Shown: piece by piece, positions 8,601 through 17,629 of the stretch | Numbering within the stretch: position 1 is the first letter of the stretch | How the letters are laid out: the number at the start of each line of letters is the position of its first letter | NCBI GenBank assembly: GCA_938010615.1 | Contig: CALLUY010000088.1 | Location: forward strand, 1 to 55,215 | Length of the DNA: 55,215 nucleotides | Source: an uncultured Pirellulaceae bacterium | Lineage (GTDB): Bacteria; Planctomycetota; Planctomycetia; Pirellulales; Pirellulaceae | Direction: 5' to 3' | The notes under the pieces: model-generated | The model's database searches: none | Seen by the model: only the letters and a program-made list of their open reading frames with translations | What the model was told of the DNA's origin: nothing | Position numbers and translations under genes: made by a program

Positions 8601-11194
8601 TGAGCATGATTCACATTGCAATAATGTTGCTGCTATCTGTCGTTGCGCAGGAAACCGAAGAGAACATCACCCTCCCTCTGGGAGCGTCGGCGCAGCCGGG
8701 GAGGGAGCCGAGTGAAACGCTTCCCATTGCGAAAACAACCGAAGCAAAGCCAGTAACACAAACCGAAGCAAAGCCGGAGGAAACTTCGCCGTCCCCGTCG
8801 CTTAGGCTCCAACCCTCCCAGAGGGAGGGTGATGAATTGGCGAACAAACTCAACGTCTACCCAGCTGAGATCAAACTGTTCTCATCCCTCGATCGCCAAT
8901 CCATCGTCGTGCAGCGAACCCGTCCCGATGGAATCACGGAAGACCTGTCAGCAAGCTGCTCCATCCGCATCGATGGTCCGCACGCCAAAGTCGAAAACGG
9001 ATTTGTCCTGCCAGTTTCCGACGGTGAAGCAACGCTGATCGTTGAACACGACATGCAACAAGTCGAAGTTCCGATCAAAATATCTGGCGCTGTCATTACT
9101 CCCGCTGTCAGCTTTCAAAACGACGTCATGCCTGTGTTTTCAAAAACGGGTTGCAACGCGGGAAGCTGCCATGGCGCCGCGCGTGGCAAAGACGGCTTCA
9201 ACCTTTCACTCTACGGATTCGACCCCAAAGGCGACTACCATCGATTGACTCGCGAGATGATGGGGCGTCGCGTCAATCTTGCCGTTCCCGATGACTGCTT
9301 GCTGACCAACAAAGCCACCGGTTCTGTCGCTCATTCGGGCGGTTCACTGATGACGCGTGACTCCGAATATTATCACACCATCATGCGATGGTTGGATGCG
9401 GGCGCGCTCGAAGACGTTGGCAAAGTTCCCTCTGTGGACAAAATTGAACTCTATCCTCCGGCCGCAGTCCTCAACGGACCCGAGTCAAAACAAACGATGG
9501 CCGTCGTGGCGACCTATTCAGATGGCTCGACTCGCGACGTGACCAATCTAGCCTACTTCTCAACCAACAACGATAACTCGGCACAAGTCTCACAGTCTGG
9601 CATCGTCACGGCACAGAACCGCGGCGAAGCGTTTGTGATGGCGCGTTTCGACACGCACACCGTCGGCAGCGACATGATCGTGTTGCCGAAAGACGTCCAG
9701 TTCGAATGGCCCCAAGACATCCAGCCGCACAATTACATCGACGAAAAAATCCACGACAAGCTTCGCAAACTTCGGATTCGTCCATCCGAGCTATGTTCCG
9801 ACGCAGAGTTCATTCGTCGCACTTCGTTGGATATCTGCGGCATCGTTCCGACGAGTGAACAAGTTGAATCTTTCGTCGTCGACACCGACCCAGAGAAGCG
9901 TTCAAAGTACATCGATCAACTGCTTGAACGGAATGAGTTCGCCGAAATTTGGTTGATGAAGTGGGCCGAACTTCTGCAAGTCCGTTCGGTCAACAATCAA
10001 GTCAGCTACAAGGGGACGTTGCTTTATTTTGACTGGCTCAAAGAACGGATTTCGAACAACGTTCCGGTCGATCAATTGGTCAAGGAAATTCTCGGTTCCA
10101 CCGGCGGAACGTTCAGCAATCCGGCAACCAACTACTTTGAGATTGAACGTGACAAATTAAAGATGTCCGAAAACGTGGCTCAAGTTTTCATGGGCACGCG
10201 GATTCAGTGTGCTCAGTGCCACAACCACCCGTTCGATCGCTGGACGATGGACGACTATTATTCGTTCGCGGCATTCTTTGCAAAAGTCAATCGCAAGCAA
10301 GCCGAAGATCCTCGCGAGCGAATCATCTTTAACGGTGGCGGCGGCGAAACCAAGCACCCCGTAACCGGCAAAGTGATGAAGCCGAAGTTTCTTGGCGGAG
10401 AATATCCTGAAACGAAAAACAAAGATCGTCGAACGGTCTTAGCGGAGTGGCTGGCGTCCGCCGAAAACCCGTGGTTTTCCCGCAACCTTTCCAACATTGT
10501 TTGGGCTCACTTTTTTGGACGCGGCATCGTTCACGAAGTCGATGACTTTCGTGTTTCGAATCCCGCAGTCAATCCACAATTGCTCGATGAGCTTGCTTCA
10601 AAGTTTGGCCAATACAATTTTGACTTCAAGATGCTCGTTCGCGACATCTGCAATTCACGAACTTATCAACTGTCGACTCGCAAGAACGAAACCAACGCCA
10701 GCGACGAAACGAACTTTTCGCGTGCCTCCTTGCGTCGGATTCGAGCCGAAATCCTGTTGGATGTCATCTCCCAAATCACGGAAACTCGCGACAAGTTTCG
10801 CGGATTGCCGTTGGGGGCTCGAGCCGTGCAAATTGCTGACGGAAACACATCGAACTACTTTCTGAATACCTTCGGACGTGCGAAAAGAGAGACCGTTTGC
10901 AGTTGTGAAGTCAAAATGGAACCTAACCTTTCACAAGCCCTGCATTTGATCAACGGCGACACCGTTGAGAAAAAGATTCAGCAAGGTGCCGTCGTCAAAA
11001 AGATGGTCGACGCAAAGAAGTCCGACGACGAAATTCTTAACGAATTGTATTTGCGATGCGTTTCTCGCAAGCCAACCGAAGCCGAGGTGACGGCACTAAA
11101 GGCATCGATCGCAGAAAACGAAAATCGACAACAAGCACTAGAAGATATTTTTTGGGCGTTGCTGAACTCTCGCGAGTTCGTATTCAACCATTGA
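8597..11194 (+). CDS. DUF1549/DUF1553 secreted protein with cytochrome-type heme motifs
   Basis: This 865-residue protein has a short hydrophobic leader (residues 1-18). A low-complexity linker (20-80) is encoded partly by a palindromic element. A heme-like C-x4-C-H site lies at residues 186-192 (G-C-N-A-G-S-C-H). A BIG2-like Ig domain is near residues 285-355. DUF1549 begins near residue 385 (I-D-E-K-I-H-D-K-L-R), a C-A-Q-C-H site is at 538-542 (followed by N-H-P-F-D), and DUF1553 begins near 610 (R-T-V-L-A-E-W-L-A-S). This planctomycete-type architecture is usually paired with DUF1501 and PPC proteins, as here. Its role is unproven; an extracytoplasmic redox or polymer-degradation function is often assumed. 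Confidence 0.92.
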   Translation: MMSMIHIAIMLLLSVVAQETEENITLPLGASAQPGREPSETLPIAKTTEAKPVTQTEAKPEETSPSPSLRLQPSQREGDELANKLNVYPAEIKLFSSLDRQSIVVQRTRPDGITEDLSASCSIRIDGPHAKVENGFVLPVSDGEATLIVEHDMQQVEVPIKISGAVITPAVSFQNDVMPVFSKTGCNAGSCHGAARGKDGFNLSLYGFDPKGDYHRLTREMMGRRVNLAVPDDCLLTNKATGSVAHSGGSLMTRDSEYYHTIMRWLDAGALEDVGKVPSVDKIELYPPAAVLNGPESKQTMAVVATYSDGSTRDVTNLAYFSTNNDNSAQVSQSGIVTAQNRGEAFVMARFDTHTVGSDMIVLPKDVQFEWPQDIQPHNYIDEKIHDKLRKLRIRPSELCSDAEFIRRTSLDICGIVPTSEQVESFVVDTDPEKRSKYIDQLLERNEFAEIWLMKWAELLQVRSVNNQVSYKGTLLYFDWLKERISNNVPVDQLVKEILGSTGGTFSNPATNYFEIERDKLKMSENVAQVFMGTRIQCAQCHNHPFDRWTMDDYYSFAAFFAKVNRKQAEDPRERIIFNGGGGETKHPVTGKVMKPKFLGGEYPETKNKDRRTVLAEWLASAENPWFSRNLSNIVWAHFFGRGIVHEVDDFRVSNPAVNPQLLDELASKFGQYNFDFKMLVRDICNSRTYQLSTRKNETNASDETNFSRASLRRIRAEILLDVISQITETRDKFRGLPLGARAVQIADGNTSNYFLNTFGRAKRETVCSCEVKMEPNLSQALHLINGDTVEKKIQQGAVVKKMVDAKKSDDEILNELYLRCVSRKPTEAEVTALKASIAENENRQQALEDIFWALLNSREFVFNH
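8665..8834. repeat. Palindromic element inside the DUF1549 coding sequence
   Basis: A 20-bp inverted repeat has perfect arms CATCACCCTCCCTCTGGGAG (8665-8684) and its complement (8815-8834). It flanks about 130 bp rich in GGGAGGGAGCC and CCGAAGCAAAGCC units. The whole element is read through in frame and gives the Pro/Ser/Glu-rich linker between the leader and the first folded domain. Confidence 0.8.
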
Positions 11195-11206
11195 GAATCA
11201 CAACCC

Positions 11207-11508
11207 GAAGCGTAAGTTTTGAAGTTGCACAAATACAAGCCCGAAGCGCAAGCGAGCGGATATTTCCCAGGATTTCCTGCTTCCTCGCTTGCGCGTCGGG
11301 CTTGTATCGGAACGCTTCGCTTTTTTTAATCTTCACGTGTTTTGTCAAGTAGAATGCGAAATCTTGTCTCAAATGTGCAACTTCAAAGAGCGTAAGCGAG
11401 GTGCACCAAAACCTTGCTCAACGCTTTGCTTGGAATGCCCGTAATAATATAGCCAACACCATGAAGACACAGAACAACAACCAGCGCACCTCGCTCACGC
11501 TTCGGGTT
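11207..11508. repeat. Nested inverted repeats upstream of, and reaching into, the WD40 gene
   Basis: Inner arms ACAAGCCCGAAGCGCAAGCGAG (11235-11256) and 11284-11305 differ at one base. Outer arms TTTTGAAGTTGCACA (11217-11231) and TGTGCAACTTCAAA (11374-11387) match. A third pair, AGCGTAAGCGAGGTGC (11389-11404) with GCACCTCGCTCACGCT (11486-11501), extends into the start of the next gene. The 266-bp gap 11195-11460 contains nothing else that I see. Confidence 0.75.
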
Positions 11509-13725
11509 ATGATCCCTTGCTTGTGCATGTTGTTCGCTTCATCCGTTCATGCCCAAGAAAAACCTCCTGCGAAAATCACGTTCAACGATCATGCCAAACC
11601 GATCCTGATGCAACGCTGCTCTTCGTGTCATAACTCAGAGCGTAAGGAAGGCGACATCGACGTCACCAACTACACCAACCTGATGCTCGGTGGCGGAAGT
11701 GGCGAAGTCATCGAACCCGGTTCGGCAGACGAGAGTTATCTATTCCAATTGGTGATTCACGAAGACGCTCCCGAGATGCCTCCCGGCGGGACAAAGATTC
11801 CTGATCCGCAAATTGAAATGCTTCGGAAATGGATCGACGGCGGAGCTTTAGAAAACTCAGGCAGCGTCGCCAAAAAGCGTAAACCAAAAACAGACTACAG
11901 TGCCGTTTCGACGGGTGACAAACGTCCCGAAGTCGAACCGACTCCTTCACGTTTACCGTTGGTTCCACAATTGGTTGCCGATCGACCGTCAAGCGTTCAT
12001 TCGCTGGTGTCGAATCCGTGGTCTCCGTACGTTGCGGTGTCGAGCCCGAAACAGGTTTTGGTTTATCGCACCAAAGATTTTGCGTTGCGTGGTGTCATTC
12101 CATTTCCTGAAGGACAACCGGAAACGATCCGCTTCAGTCGCAACGGTAGACTGATGGTGGTCGGCGGCGGAAAGCCAGGGGCAACTGGAAAAGTTCTCGT
12201 TTGGGATGCAATCAAAGGACGGCGCATCACGGTCGTCGGTGATGAAAGTGATTCCGTTTTGGCAGCGGACATCAATCCTTCGCAGACATTGGTGGCGTTA
12301 GGCGGACCGCGGAAAATCGTTCGCGTGTTCGGCATCGATGGCGAACTGGTCTACGAACTTACCAAGCACACCGAATGGATCACGGCGTTACAGTTTTCTC
12401 CTAACGGAAACTTTCTGGTCACCGGCGACCGAAACGGTGGCGTCCACGCTTGGGAATCTGAAACAGGCAACGAAGTTCTGACGCTTGGCGGACACAAGAA
12501 GTCGATCACCGCAATCGACTGGCGCGTCGACGGAAAACTGGTTCTCACAGCCAGCGAAGACGGAACGGTTCGAGTCTGGGACGGCGCTAACGGAAAGCAA
12601 ATCAAAACGTGGACTGCGTGCGGAGCTGGCGTGACGTCCGCGTGTTTTACTCGTGATGGTTTGATTGTCACCGGAGGTCGCGATCGGCTTGTTCGCGTCT
12701 GGGATCAAAACGGAAAGCAGATCCATCAATACGAAGCGATGGGCGACCAAGTCACTAGCGTCGCATACTGCAGCGAAACCAATCGCGTCATTGCGGGTGA
12801 TTGGGCGGGAAGCATTCACGTTTGGGACAAAGCAAACGCAAAACGTGTCGGTACGCTCAACGGCAATCCGCCAACAATTGAAACACGCATCGCGGAAGTC
12901 AATCAACAGCTCCAAAAAGCCAGCGAGATCCTCAAGCCGCTGGCGGAACAAGCTGCTGCTCTCGATTCTCGGATCGCCGCGATGAAAGCTGAAAACGAAG
13001 CAGAGGTTTCAACACGAACAACCACCGATGCTACGCTTAAATCCGTCGTGCAGAAACTTACCGTTGCCAACAACCTAGTGAAGTCCACGGTCGAGCAACA
13101 GAACGCGTGGAAGAAAGAATTGGCGGACAAAGAGAAAGCTGCTCCACAGATTGACACTTCCATCGCCAGTGCCAAATCGGCTCTCGAATCATTGGGCGAC
13201 GACAAAGACATGACGGAAATGGTCACGAAACTTGAAGCTCGCAAAACGTCACTGGTCGCTCGAATCGACACGTTGAAATCACAGCTCCAACAAGCGACGC
13301 AGAAGCAGGAAACAGCGAAAGCGGAAATCGCAGAGTTGACGATCCAGCGCGACGAATCGCAAAAGCAACTAGCAGTTCTCAACACGAGCATCTCGGCTCG
13401 CGAAATGGAACTGGGCAAGGTCAACGATCAACGAGCCAAGCAGAAAGCAGCGTTGGACAAAGCGAAAGCAGACGTGCAGCGTCCGACCAATGCACTTGGC
13501 TATTGGAATTCCGAGTTGCAGTTTGCGAAGTCGTTGGCTCAGCTTGAAACGACGCTCAAGCACGCTGAAGAAGTCGAGCAAGGAAAGCTGGACGAAGTGG
13601 ACGCCGCCAAGGAAAAACTTACCGCCGCCCAAGCCGTCGTGCATCAAGCCGACCAGAATCGCGCCGAATCGACGAAGCAAGTTGAATCGATCGAGCAACA
13701 GATTCAGGCTCTGAAGGGCAAGTAG
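11461..13725 (+). CDS. Planctomycete cytochrome c / WD40 / coiled-coil protein
   Basis: This protein of about 754 residues starts with a signal peptide (cleavage near S-S-V-H-A-Q). A planctomycete-type cytochrome domain carries C-S-S-C-H (residues 53-57), a later M-P-P-G-G, and a D-P-Q-I-E-M-L-R-K-W-I-D-G-G helix. Roughly residues 155-460 hold about seven WD40 blades, several ending V-R-V-W-D or V-H-A-W. The last 290 residues are a long Ala/Glu/Lys/Gln-rich coiled coil with no stop in the heptads. The start at 11461 is preferred over 11401 because the earlier codons lie in a palindrome. It probably acts with the preceding DUF1549/1553 protein, from which it is separated by a 266-bp repeat region. 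Confidence 0.9.
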   Translation: MKTQNNNQRTSLTLRVMIPCLCMLFASSVHAQEKPPAKITFNDHAKPILMQRCSSCHNSERKEGDIDVTNYTNLMLGGGSGEVIEPGSADESYLFQLVIHEDAPEMPPGGTKIPDPQIEMLRKWIDGGALENSGSVAKKRKPKTDYSAVSTGDKRPEVEPTPSRLPLVPQLVADRPSSVHSLVSNPWSPYVAVSSPKQVLVYRTKDFALRGVIPFPEGQPETIRFSRNGRLMVVGGGKPGATGKVLVWDAIKGRRITVVGDESDSVLAADINPSQTLVALGGPRKIVRVFGIDGELVYELTKHTEWITALQFSPNGNFLVTGDRNGGVHAWESETGNEVLTLGGHKKSITAIDWRVDGKLVLTASEDGTVRVWDGANGKQIKTWTACGAGVTSACFTRDGLIVTGGRDRLVRVWDQNGKQIHQYEAMGDQVTSVAYCSETNRVIAGDWAGSIHVWDKANAKRVGTLNGNPPTIETRIAEVNQQLQKASEILKPLAEQAAALDSRIAAMKAENEAEVSTRTTTDATLKSVVQKLTVANNLVKSTVEQQNAWKKELADKEKAAPQIDTSIASAKSALESLGDDKDMTEMVTKLEARKTSLVARIDTLKSQLQQATQKQETAKAEIAELTIQRDESQKQLAVLNTSISAREMELGKVNDQRAKQKAALDKAKADVQRPTNALGYWNSELQFAKSLAQLETTLKHAEEVEQGKLDEVDAAKEKLTAAQAVVHQADQNRAESTKQVESIEQQIQALKGK

Positions 13726-13757
13726 TTGGGGAAGTGGCGGGTTCTCTCAAGGAAATC

Positions 13758-14033
13758 TTAACTCCCCTCTCCCCGAGAATTCGGACCTCAAAACGTGGCT
13801 TCGAGATCAATCGTTGACCAAATTCACGGGGATGAGGGGTTGGGGGTGAGGGACAATAGCTGTGCTGCAATCCACAGATGAACTTGGGAGAATATTTCGG
13901 CCTCGCCAAACCTACACGCTTAGAAGCTGAACAAATTTCCCTCACCCCCAGCCCCTCTCCCAAAAATTCGAGCAGCGTTTGACTAGAAAAAACTGCGTTA
14001 GGATTCGAATTTTCGGGAGAGGGGAGCGAGTTG
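13758..14033. repeat. Nested inverted repeats between convergent genes
   Basis: AACTCCCCTCTCCCCGAGAATTCG (from 13758) is mirrored by CGAATTTTCGGGAGAGGGGAG near 14007-14028. Inside, GATGAGGGGTTGGGGGTGAGGGA (13831-13853) is mirrored by CCCTCACCCCCAGCCCCTCTCCC (13940-13962). This fills most of the 323-bp gap between the WD40 gene and the oppositely oriented oxidoreductase gene; it may act as a bidirectional transcription barrier. Confidence 0.8.
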
Positions 14034-14048
14034 ATTTCTTAAGTGGCT

Positions 14049-15476
14049 TCACACTTCAACATCAATCTCAAAGCCTTCACGCTGCTTACGCTTGACCATC
14101 GAGTTTGCTTCGTCATCGCCTGTAAACTTTTCCTTCTTCGGATCCCAATCGACTTTTCGGTTGAGTCGAAGCGCAATATTGGAAAGGTGACATAAGCTCA
14201 CTGATCGATGATGAGACCAAACATCGCTGATCGGAACGCCACCGTTCTTGATGCAGTCGACGAAGTTGCCCATGTGGTTTCCGGGTTTCTTCCCTTTGCA
14301 AAGTTTGTCGATCGCATCCTGAATCCACTGCGGTCCAGCGCCGCCCTTGGGGCCATCTTTAGGTGCCTCGTCGCTGCCCCATTCGTCTTTCGAAATCTTG
14401 TGCGCGACGCCAAGTTGTTCTGCAGGCTTGCCGGTCAAACCGCCGCGATTCACACGGATCTTTCCTTTATCGCCTTTAATGATGAGCTCATTTTTGCCAG
14501 AAAGCAATCTCGCCGTGTGGCCGCCTTCGAATTCAAGTGCCACATCGAATTTTGCAGGAACGTTGTATCCATTTTCGATTTGCGGAATTTCGACTTTGCC
14601 GTTTGGCGTGATCGAAGTCGGACCAGAATCGTCCATCCCAAGTGCCCACATCGCGATGTCGCCATGGTGTGCTCCCCAGTCGGTAACTTGGCCGCCGGCA
14701 TACTCAAACCACCAACGGAAATCGAAGTCACCACGCTGCGGACAGTAAGGTACTTCCGGCGTTTGGCCGAGCCACATGTTCCAGTCAATGTGATCGGGGC
14801 ATGGAATGTTCTTGAACGGGCCGCCCTTCTCCGCGCCTCCGATGCTGATCAAACAATCCAACTTGTCGCCCAGCATTCCACTCTGTGCAATCGCGACTGC
14901 CTTAAGGAACACTTGAGCGAACTCGCTTCGCTGTTGCGTTCCGACTTGAAAAACTTTGCCCGTCTCTTTGGCGACTTTGCAACACTGCTGCCCTTCGCGG
15001 ATTGTCAGCGAAAGCGGTTTTTCGCAATAGACGTGTTTGCCAGCCCGCATCGCATCGATCGCGATTTTCACGTGCCAGTGATCAGGCGTTCCAATCGTGA
15101 CCGCGTCGATGTCCTTGCGTTCAAGCAACTCTCGGTAGTCACCGTACACTTGACAGTTGCCGTCATAATCTTTGGCGAAGAACTCGGCATTGCGTCGATT
15201 GACATCGGCGACAGCCACCATGTCTCCGAACTTTGCCAACTGATGCCCGACGACGGCTCCGCGTCCACCAAATTCGCCATCTCCGGTGTATCGGTTGACG
15301 TAAATGCTTGTTCCGATCGCCGCCATCTGAAGCTTGTCGTTCGGCGAGTCCGACAGGATCGAAGGGTTCGCAAGAATATAGGGCGCCGCAAAGGCTGCCG
15401 ATGCGGCGATGCCCGAGTCCTTGATGAAGTCACGCCGCGTTGATTGTTTTTTGATCGTCATGTTTGGCATCCGCAT
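14049..15476 (-). CDS. Exported Gfo/Idh/MocA family oxidoreductase
   Basis: This 475-residue protein has a twin-arginine-type leader (S-T-R-R-D-F-I-K-D-S-G-I-A-A-S-A). Its NAD(P)-binding Rossmann domain lies at roughly residues 45-180, with A-D-V-N-R-R-N near 95 and the family signature C-E-K-P-L-S-L near 150. A C-terminal alpha/beta domain includes W-W-F-E-Y-A-G-G-Q-V-T-D-W-G-A-H-H, which supplies the usual active-site D-x-x-x-H region. Homologues oxidise sugars or inositols; the substrate here is unknown. The frame also contains in-frame ATGs at 15470 and 15461. It is transcribed in the same direction as the following redoxin fusion (gap 25 bp), so they may share a transcript. Confidence 0.9.
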   Translation of the reverse strand: MRMPNMTIKKQSTRRDFIKDSGIAASAAFAAPYILANPSILSDSPNDKLQMAAIGTSIYVNRYTGDGEFGGRGAVVGHQLAKFGDMVAVADVNRRNAEFFAKDYDGNCQVYGDYRELLERKDIDAVTIGTPDHWHVKIAIDAMRAGKHVYCEKPLSLTIREGQQCCKVAKETGKVFQVGTQQRSEFAQVFLKAVAIAQSGMLGDKLDCLISIGGAEKGGPFKNIPCPDHIDWNMWLGQTPEVPYCPQRGDFDFRWWFEYAGGQVTDWGAHHGDIAMWALGMDDSGPTSITPNGKVEIPQIENGYNVPAKFDVALEFEGGHTARLLSGKNELIIKGDKGKIRVNRGGLTGKPAEQLGVAHKISKDEWGSDEAPKDGPKGGAGPQWIQDAIDKLCKGKKPGNHMGNFVDCIKNGGVPISDVWSHHRSVSLCHLSNIALRLNRKVDWDPKKEKFTGDDEANSMVKRKQREGFEIDVEV

Positions 15477-15501
15477 TTGGTTATTGAATGATCGTTTAAT
15501 T

Positions 15502-17490
15502 CTACTTGATTCGCATCTTCGCCTCTTCGCGAACTTCCTCGCGAGTCAGCTTTCCGTCGCCGTTTGCATCGTAGGCGTTGAATCCCCAAGTCTTGATAGC
15601 GCGAGGCAACTCGGTTCGCAGGATGATTTCGTCGTTGTTGGCGTCGAATCGCTCAAAGAATTTGCGTTCGATTTCGTCAACCTTGGTTTCCTGAGCAGCC
15701 GTCAGCTGACGCGGCTGTGATTCCAATTCGTTAGCTTTATTCTTGGCATCAGTTTCAACTCTATGCGGGATCGCAATATCGTAAAACGCGACGGCCATTT
15801 CCTCCCAAGTTTGATCGCCCCATGAAACCAGTTGTGAGGGATCAGGATTGAAAGGGTTGGCCTCTGAATTGTCGAACTCAACCTTGCCTTGCAATCGACG
15901 AACGTTATTCAGCGAAATTGGCTCCGCCAACTCGTAGCGATGCTGCCAATTGAAATCGTAGGATGGGACACTGATCAACTGAGTTTCAGTTTTATCTTTG
16001 GTGACCACGGCAGATTCAAATGACTTTCCGCGATAATGCATGTGGGGAGAAACGGACAACAGGCTTCCGTTTGACGGCAGACTTCCACGGCGAATGTCGA
16101 CTTTGTGCGAAGGGTCGTTGGGCTGGATCTCAAAATCTTGGTCAAGCGCCATCACCGTCAGCAATTCGTGTTCGATCTCCGATTCATTGGCGAACAGAAG
16201 ACCGATTCGCGTGACGTCCGTTTGAGGCGTTCCGTTGGGCGTGTAGTGCATTTGAAAAACGAGCTTCGAACCCTTGGCGACAAAGCGAGCTCGATTTGAT
16301 TCATAGCTCAATGGAGTTTGGCCAGGAACGTACGCGGCCAACCAACCAACTCCGCGAGGTCGCCGTCCGTCGGGCGGTCGGATGAAAACGATGCTGTGGT
16401 GCACGACGCTGCGATTGCCAGGAACGACTTCGGCGGCCGATACCCAACGGTCTTCCGTAAACTTCGGATCGACAACGAAGTATTGGTACTCAACCGTTTC
16501 GTCAGCGGGAATCTGATAAGGCCGTGAGCTCATCTGCACGATGCGATCAGGTTCGCGAGGCAATCGCCAACCAGAAACGGCTTCGATCGGTTTTGGCAAT
16601 TTGGAAACGTCTCCCATCGGAGTCCCTTGCGCGACCCAATCGATCAGAATTTGCTTGTCTTCGTCGCTCATGTTCCTTGAGTTGGAGAATTTTCCAACGC
16701 TTGCGTCGGCGTGCCATGGCGGCATTCGTTTTTCTTCGATGACTTCCAGCATCATGTCCGCCCAGCCGATTGATTCCTCGTAGGTCTCCAGAGAGAACGG
16801 ACCGATTTCGCCGTCGCGATGGCATTCGACGCAGTTACGTTGCAAGACGCGAGAGACCTGATTTGCAAACGTCACCGTTGCGTCAGAGGCAGATTCTCGC
16901 TTGCGACCCAGCAAGCAACCCGTCGGCTGCGTCTCGGAGACTTCAATTGATTTGCCGGCCAATGCGTTTTCAATTGCGATTCGCAAGTCATGTCGTTTGG
17001 CTGCTGATCGCGAAACGCCCGGCATGTACTGATCGTCAATGCGTCCGCGATAGAGGATCTTGCGGTCCGAGTCGAAAACGATGACTTCCGGAGTGCGTGT
17101 GATGTTCAGTTCGTCCGCGAAACGGTTGTCGTAGTCTTTCGCGAACTCAAATTTGATCCCGCTTTCGGCAATGTACGTTTTCATCTCCGGCAGGGAATCT
17201 TGGATGTTGCTGTTGATTCCAACGAAGCGAACGCTTTCGAATTCAGTAGAAATTTTCTGCAAACGGCCAGCGTAAAGTTTCGCCAATGGGCATTCGGTTC
17301 CAAGAAAACAGAGCACCGTTAGCTTGTGTTCAGGCGACTCATCGATGCTGATTTTCGAACTGCCGTCGACGCCAATCAATTCGACCGTTGGCACTTCGAC
17401 GATTGCTGTCGTTTGGTCAGCCCAAACGTCGCCAGCGATTAGCAGCAGAACCAAACCGCAAAATAAATTAGACAATTGGAAACGAATCAT
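15502..17490 (-). CDS. Redoxin / cytochrome c / PHM-like copper oxidase / EF-hand fusion
   Basis: This exported 662-residue protein has several modules. Residues 1-25 are a signal peptide. Residues 55-160 form a thioredoxin-fold redoxin with a single Cys67 (G-T-E-C-P-L-A). Residues 205-295 form a cytochrome c-like region with C220-V-E-C223-H224 and M-P-P-W-H. Residues about 330-575 resemble copper type II, ascorbate-dependent monooxygenases: His364-His365 (S-V-V-H-H-S), His415 (F-Q-M-H-Y), His483/His485 (S-P-H-M-H-Y) and Met565 (T-W-E-E-M) fall where the two copper sites of PHM-type enzymes are expected. Residues 605-660 hold two EF-hand loops. A secreted copper oxygenase fed by its own redox modules is plausible; the substrate is unknown. 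Confidence 0.85.
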   Translation of the reverse strand: MIRFQLSNLFCGLVLLLIAGDVWADQTTAIVEVPTVELIGVDGSSKISIDESPEHKLTVLCFLGTECPLAKLYAGRLQKISTEFESVRFVGINSNIQDSLPEMKTYIAESGIKFEFAKDYDNRFADELNITRTPEVIVFDSDRKILYRGRIDDQYMPGVSRSAAKRHDLRIAIENALAGKSIEVSETQPTGCLLGRKRESASDATVTFANQVSRVLQRNCVECHRDGEIGPFSLETYEESIGWADMMLEVIEEKRMPPWHADASVGKFSNSRNMSDEDKQILIDWVAQGTPMGDVSKLPKPIEAVSGWRLPREPDRIVQMSSRPYQIPADETVEYQYFVVDPKFTEDRWVSAAEVVPGNRSVVHHSIVFIRPPDGRRPRGVGWLAAYVPGQTPLSYESNRARFVAKGSKLVFQMHYTPNGTPQTDVTRIGLLFANESEIEHELLTVMALDQDFEIQPNDPSHKVDIRRGSLPSNGSLLSVSPHMHYRGKSFESAVVTKDKTETQLISVPSYDFNWQHRYELAEPISLNNVRRLQGKVEFDNSEANPFNPDPSQLVSWGDQTWEEMAVAFYDIAIPHRVETDAKNKANELESQPRQLTAAQETKVDEIERKFFERFDANNDEIILRTELPRAIKTWGFNAYDANGDGKLTREEVREEAKMRIK

Positions 17491-17629
17491 GGTTTTTGGC
17501 GTTTGAGGGTAAAAGTTCGAATTCAGATTCTACCGCGATTCCATTACAATACGCTTCGGAAAAGATTGCAACGGAATGCAATTTCCCGAACGACCATTTT
17601 GGCGTAGGGCAAATTCAACAGGGATAGAA

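Noticed and set aside
14208..15443. Long plus-strand open frame (411 codons)
   Set aside because: It is antisense to the well-supported oxidoreductase and its translation shows no domain pattern.
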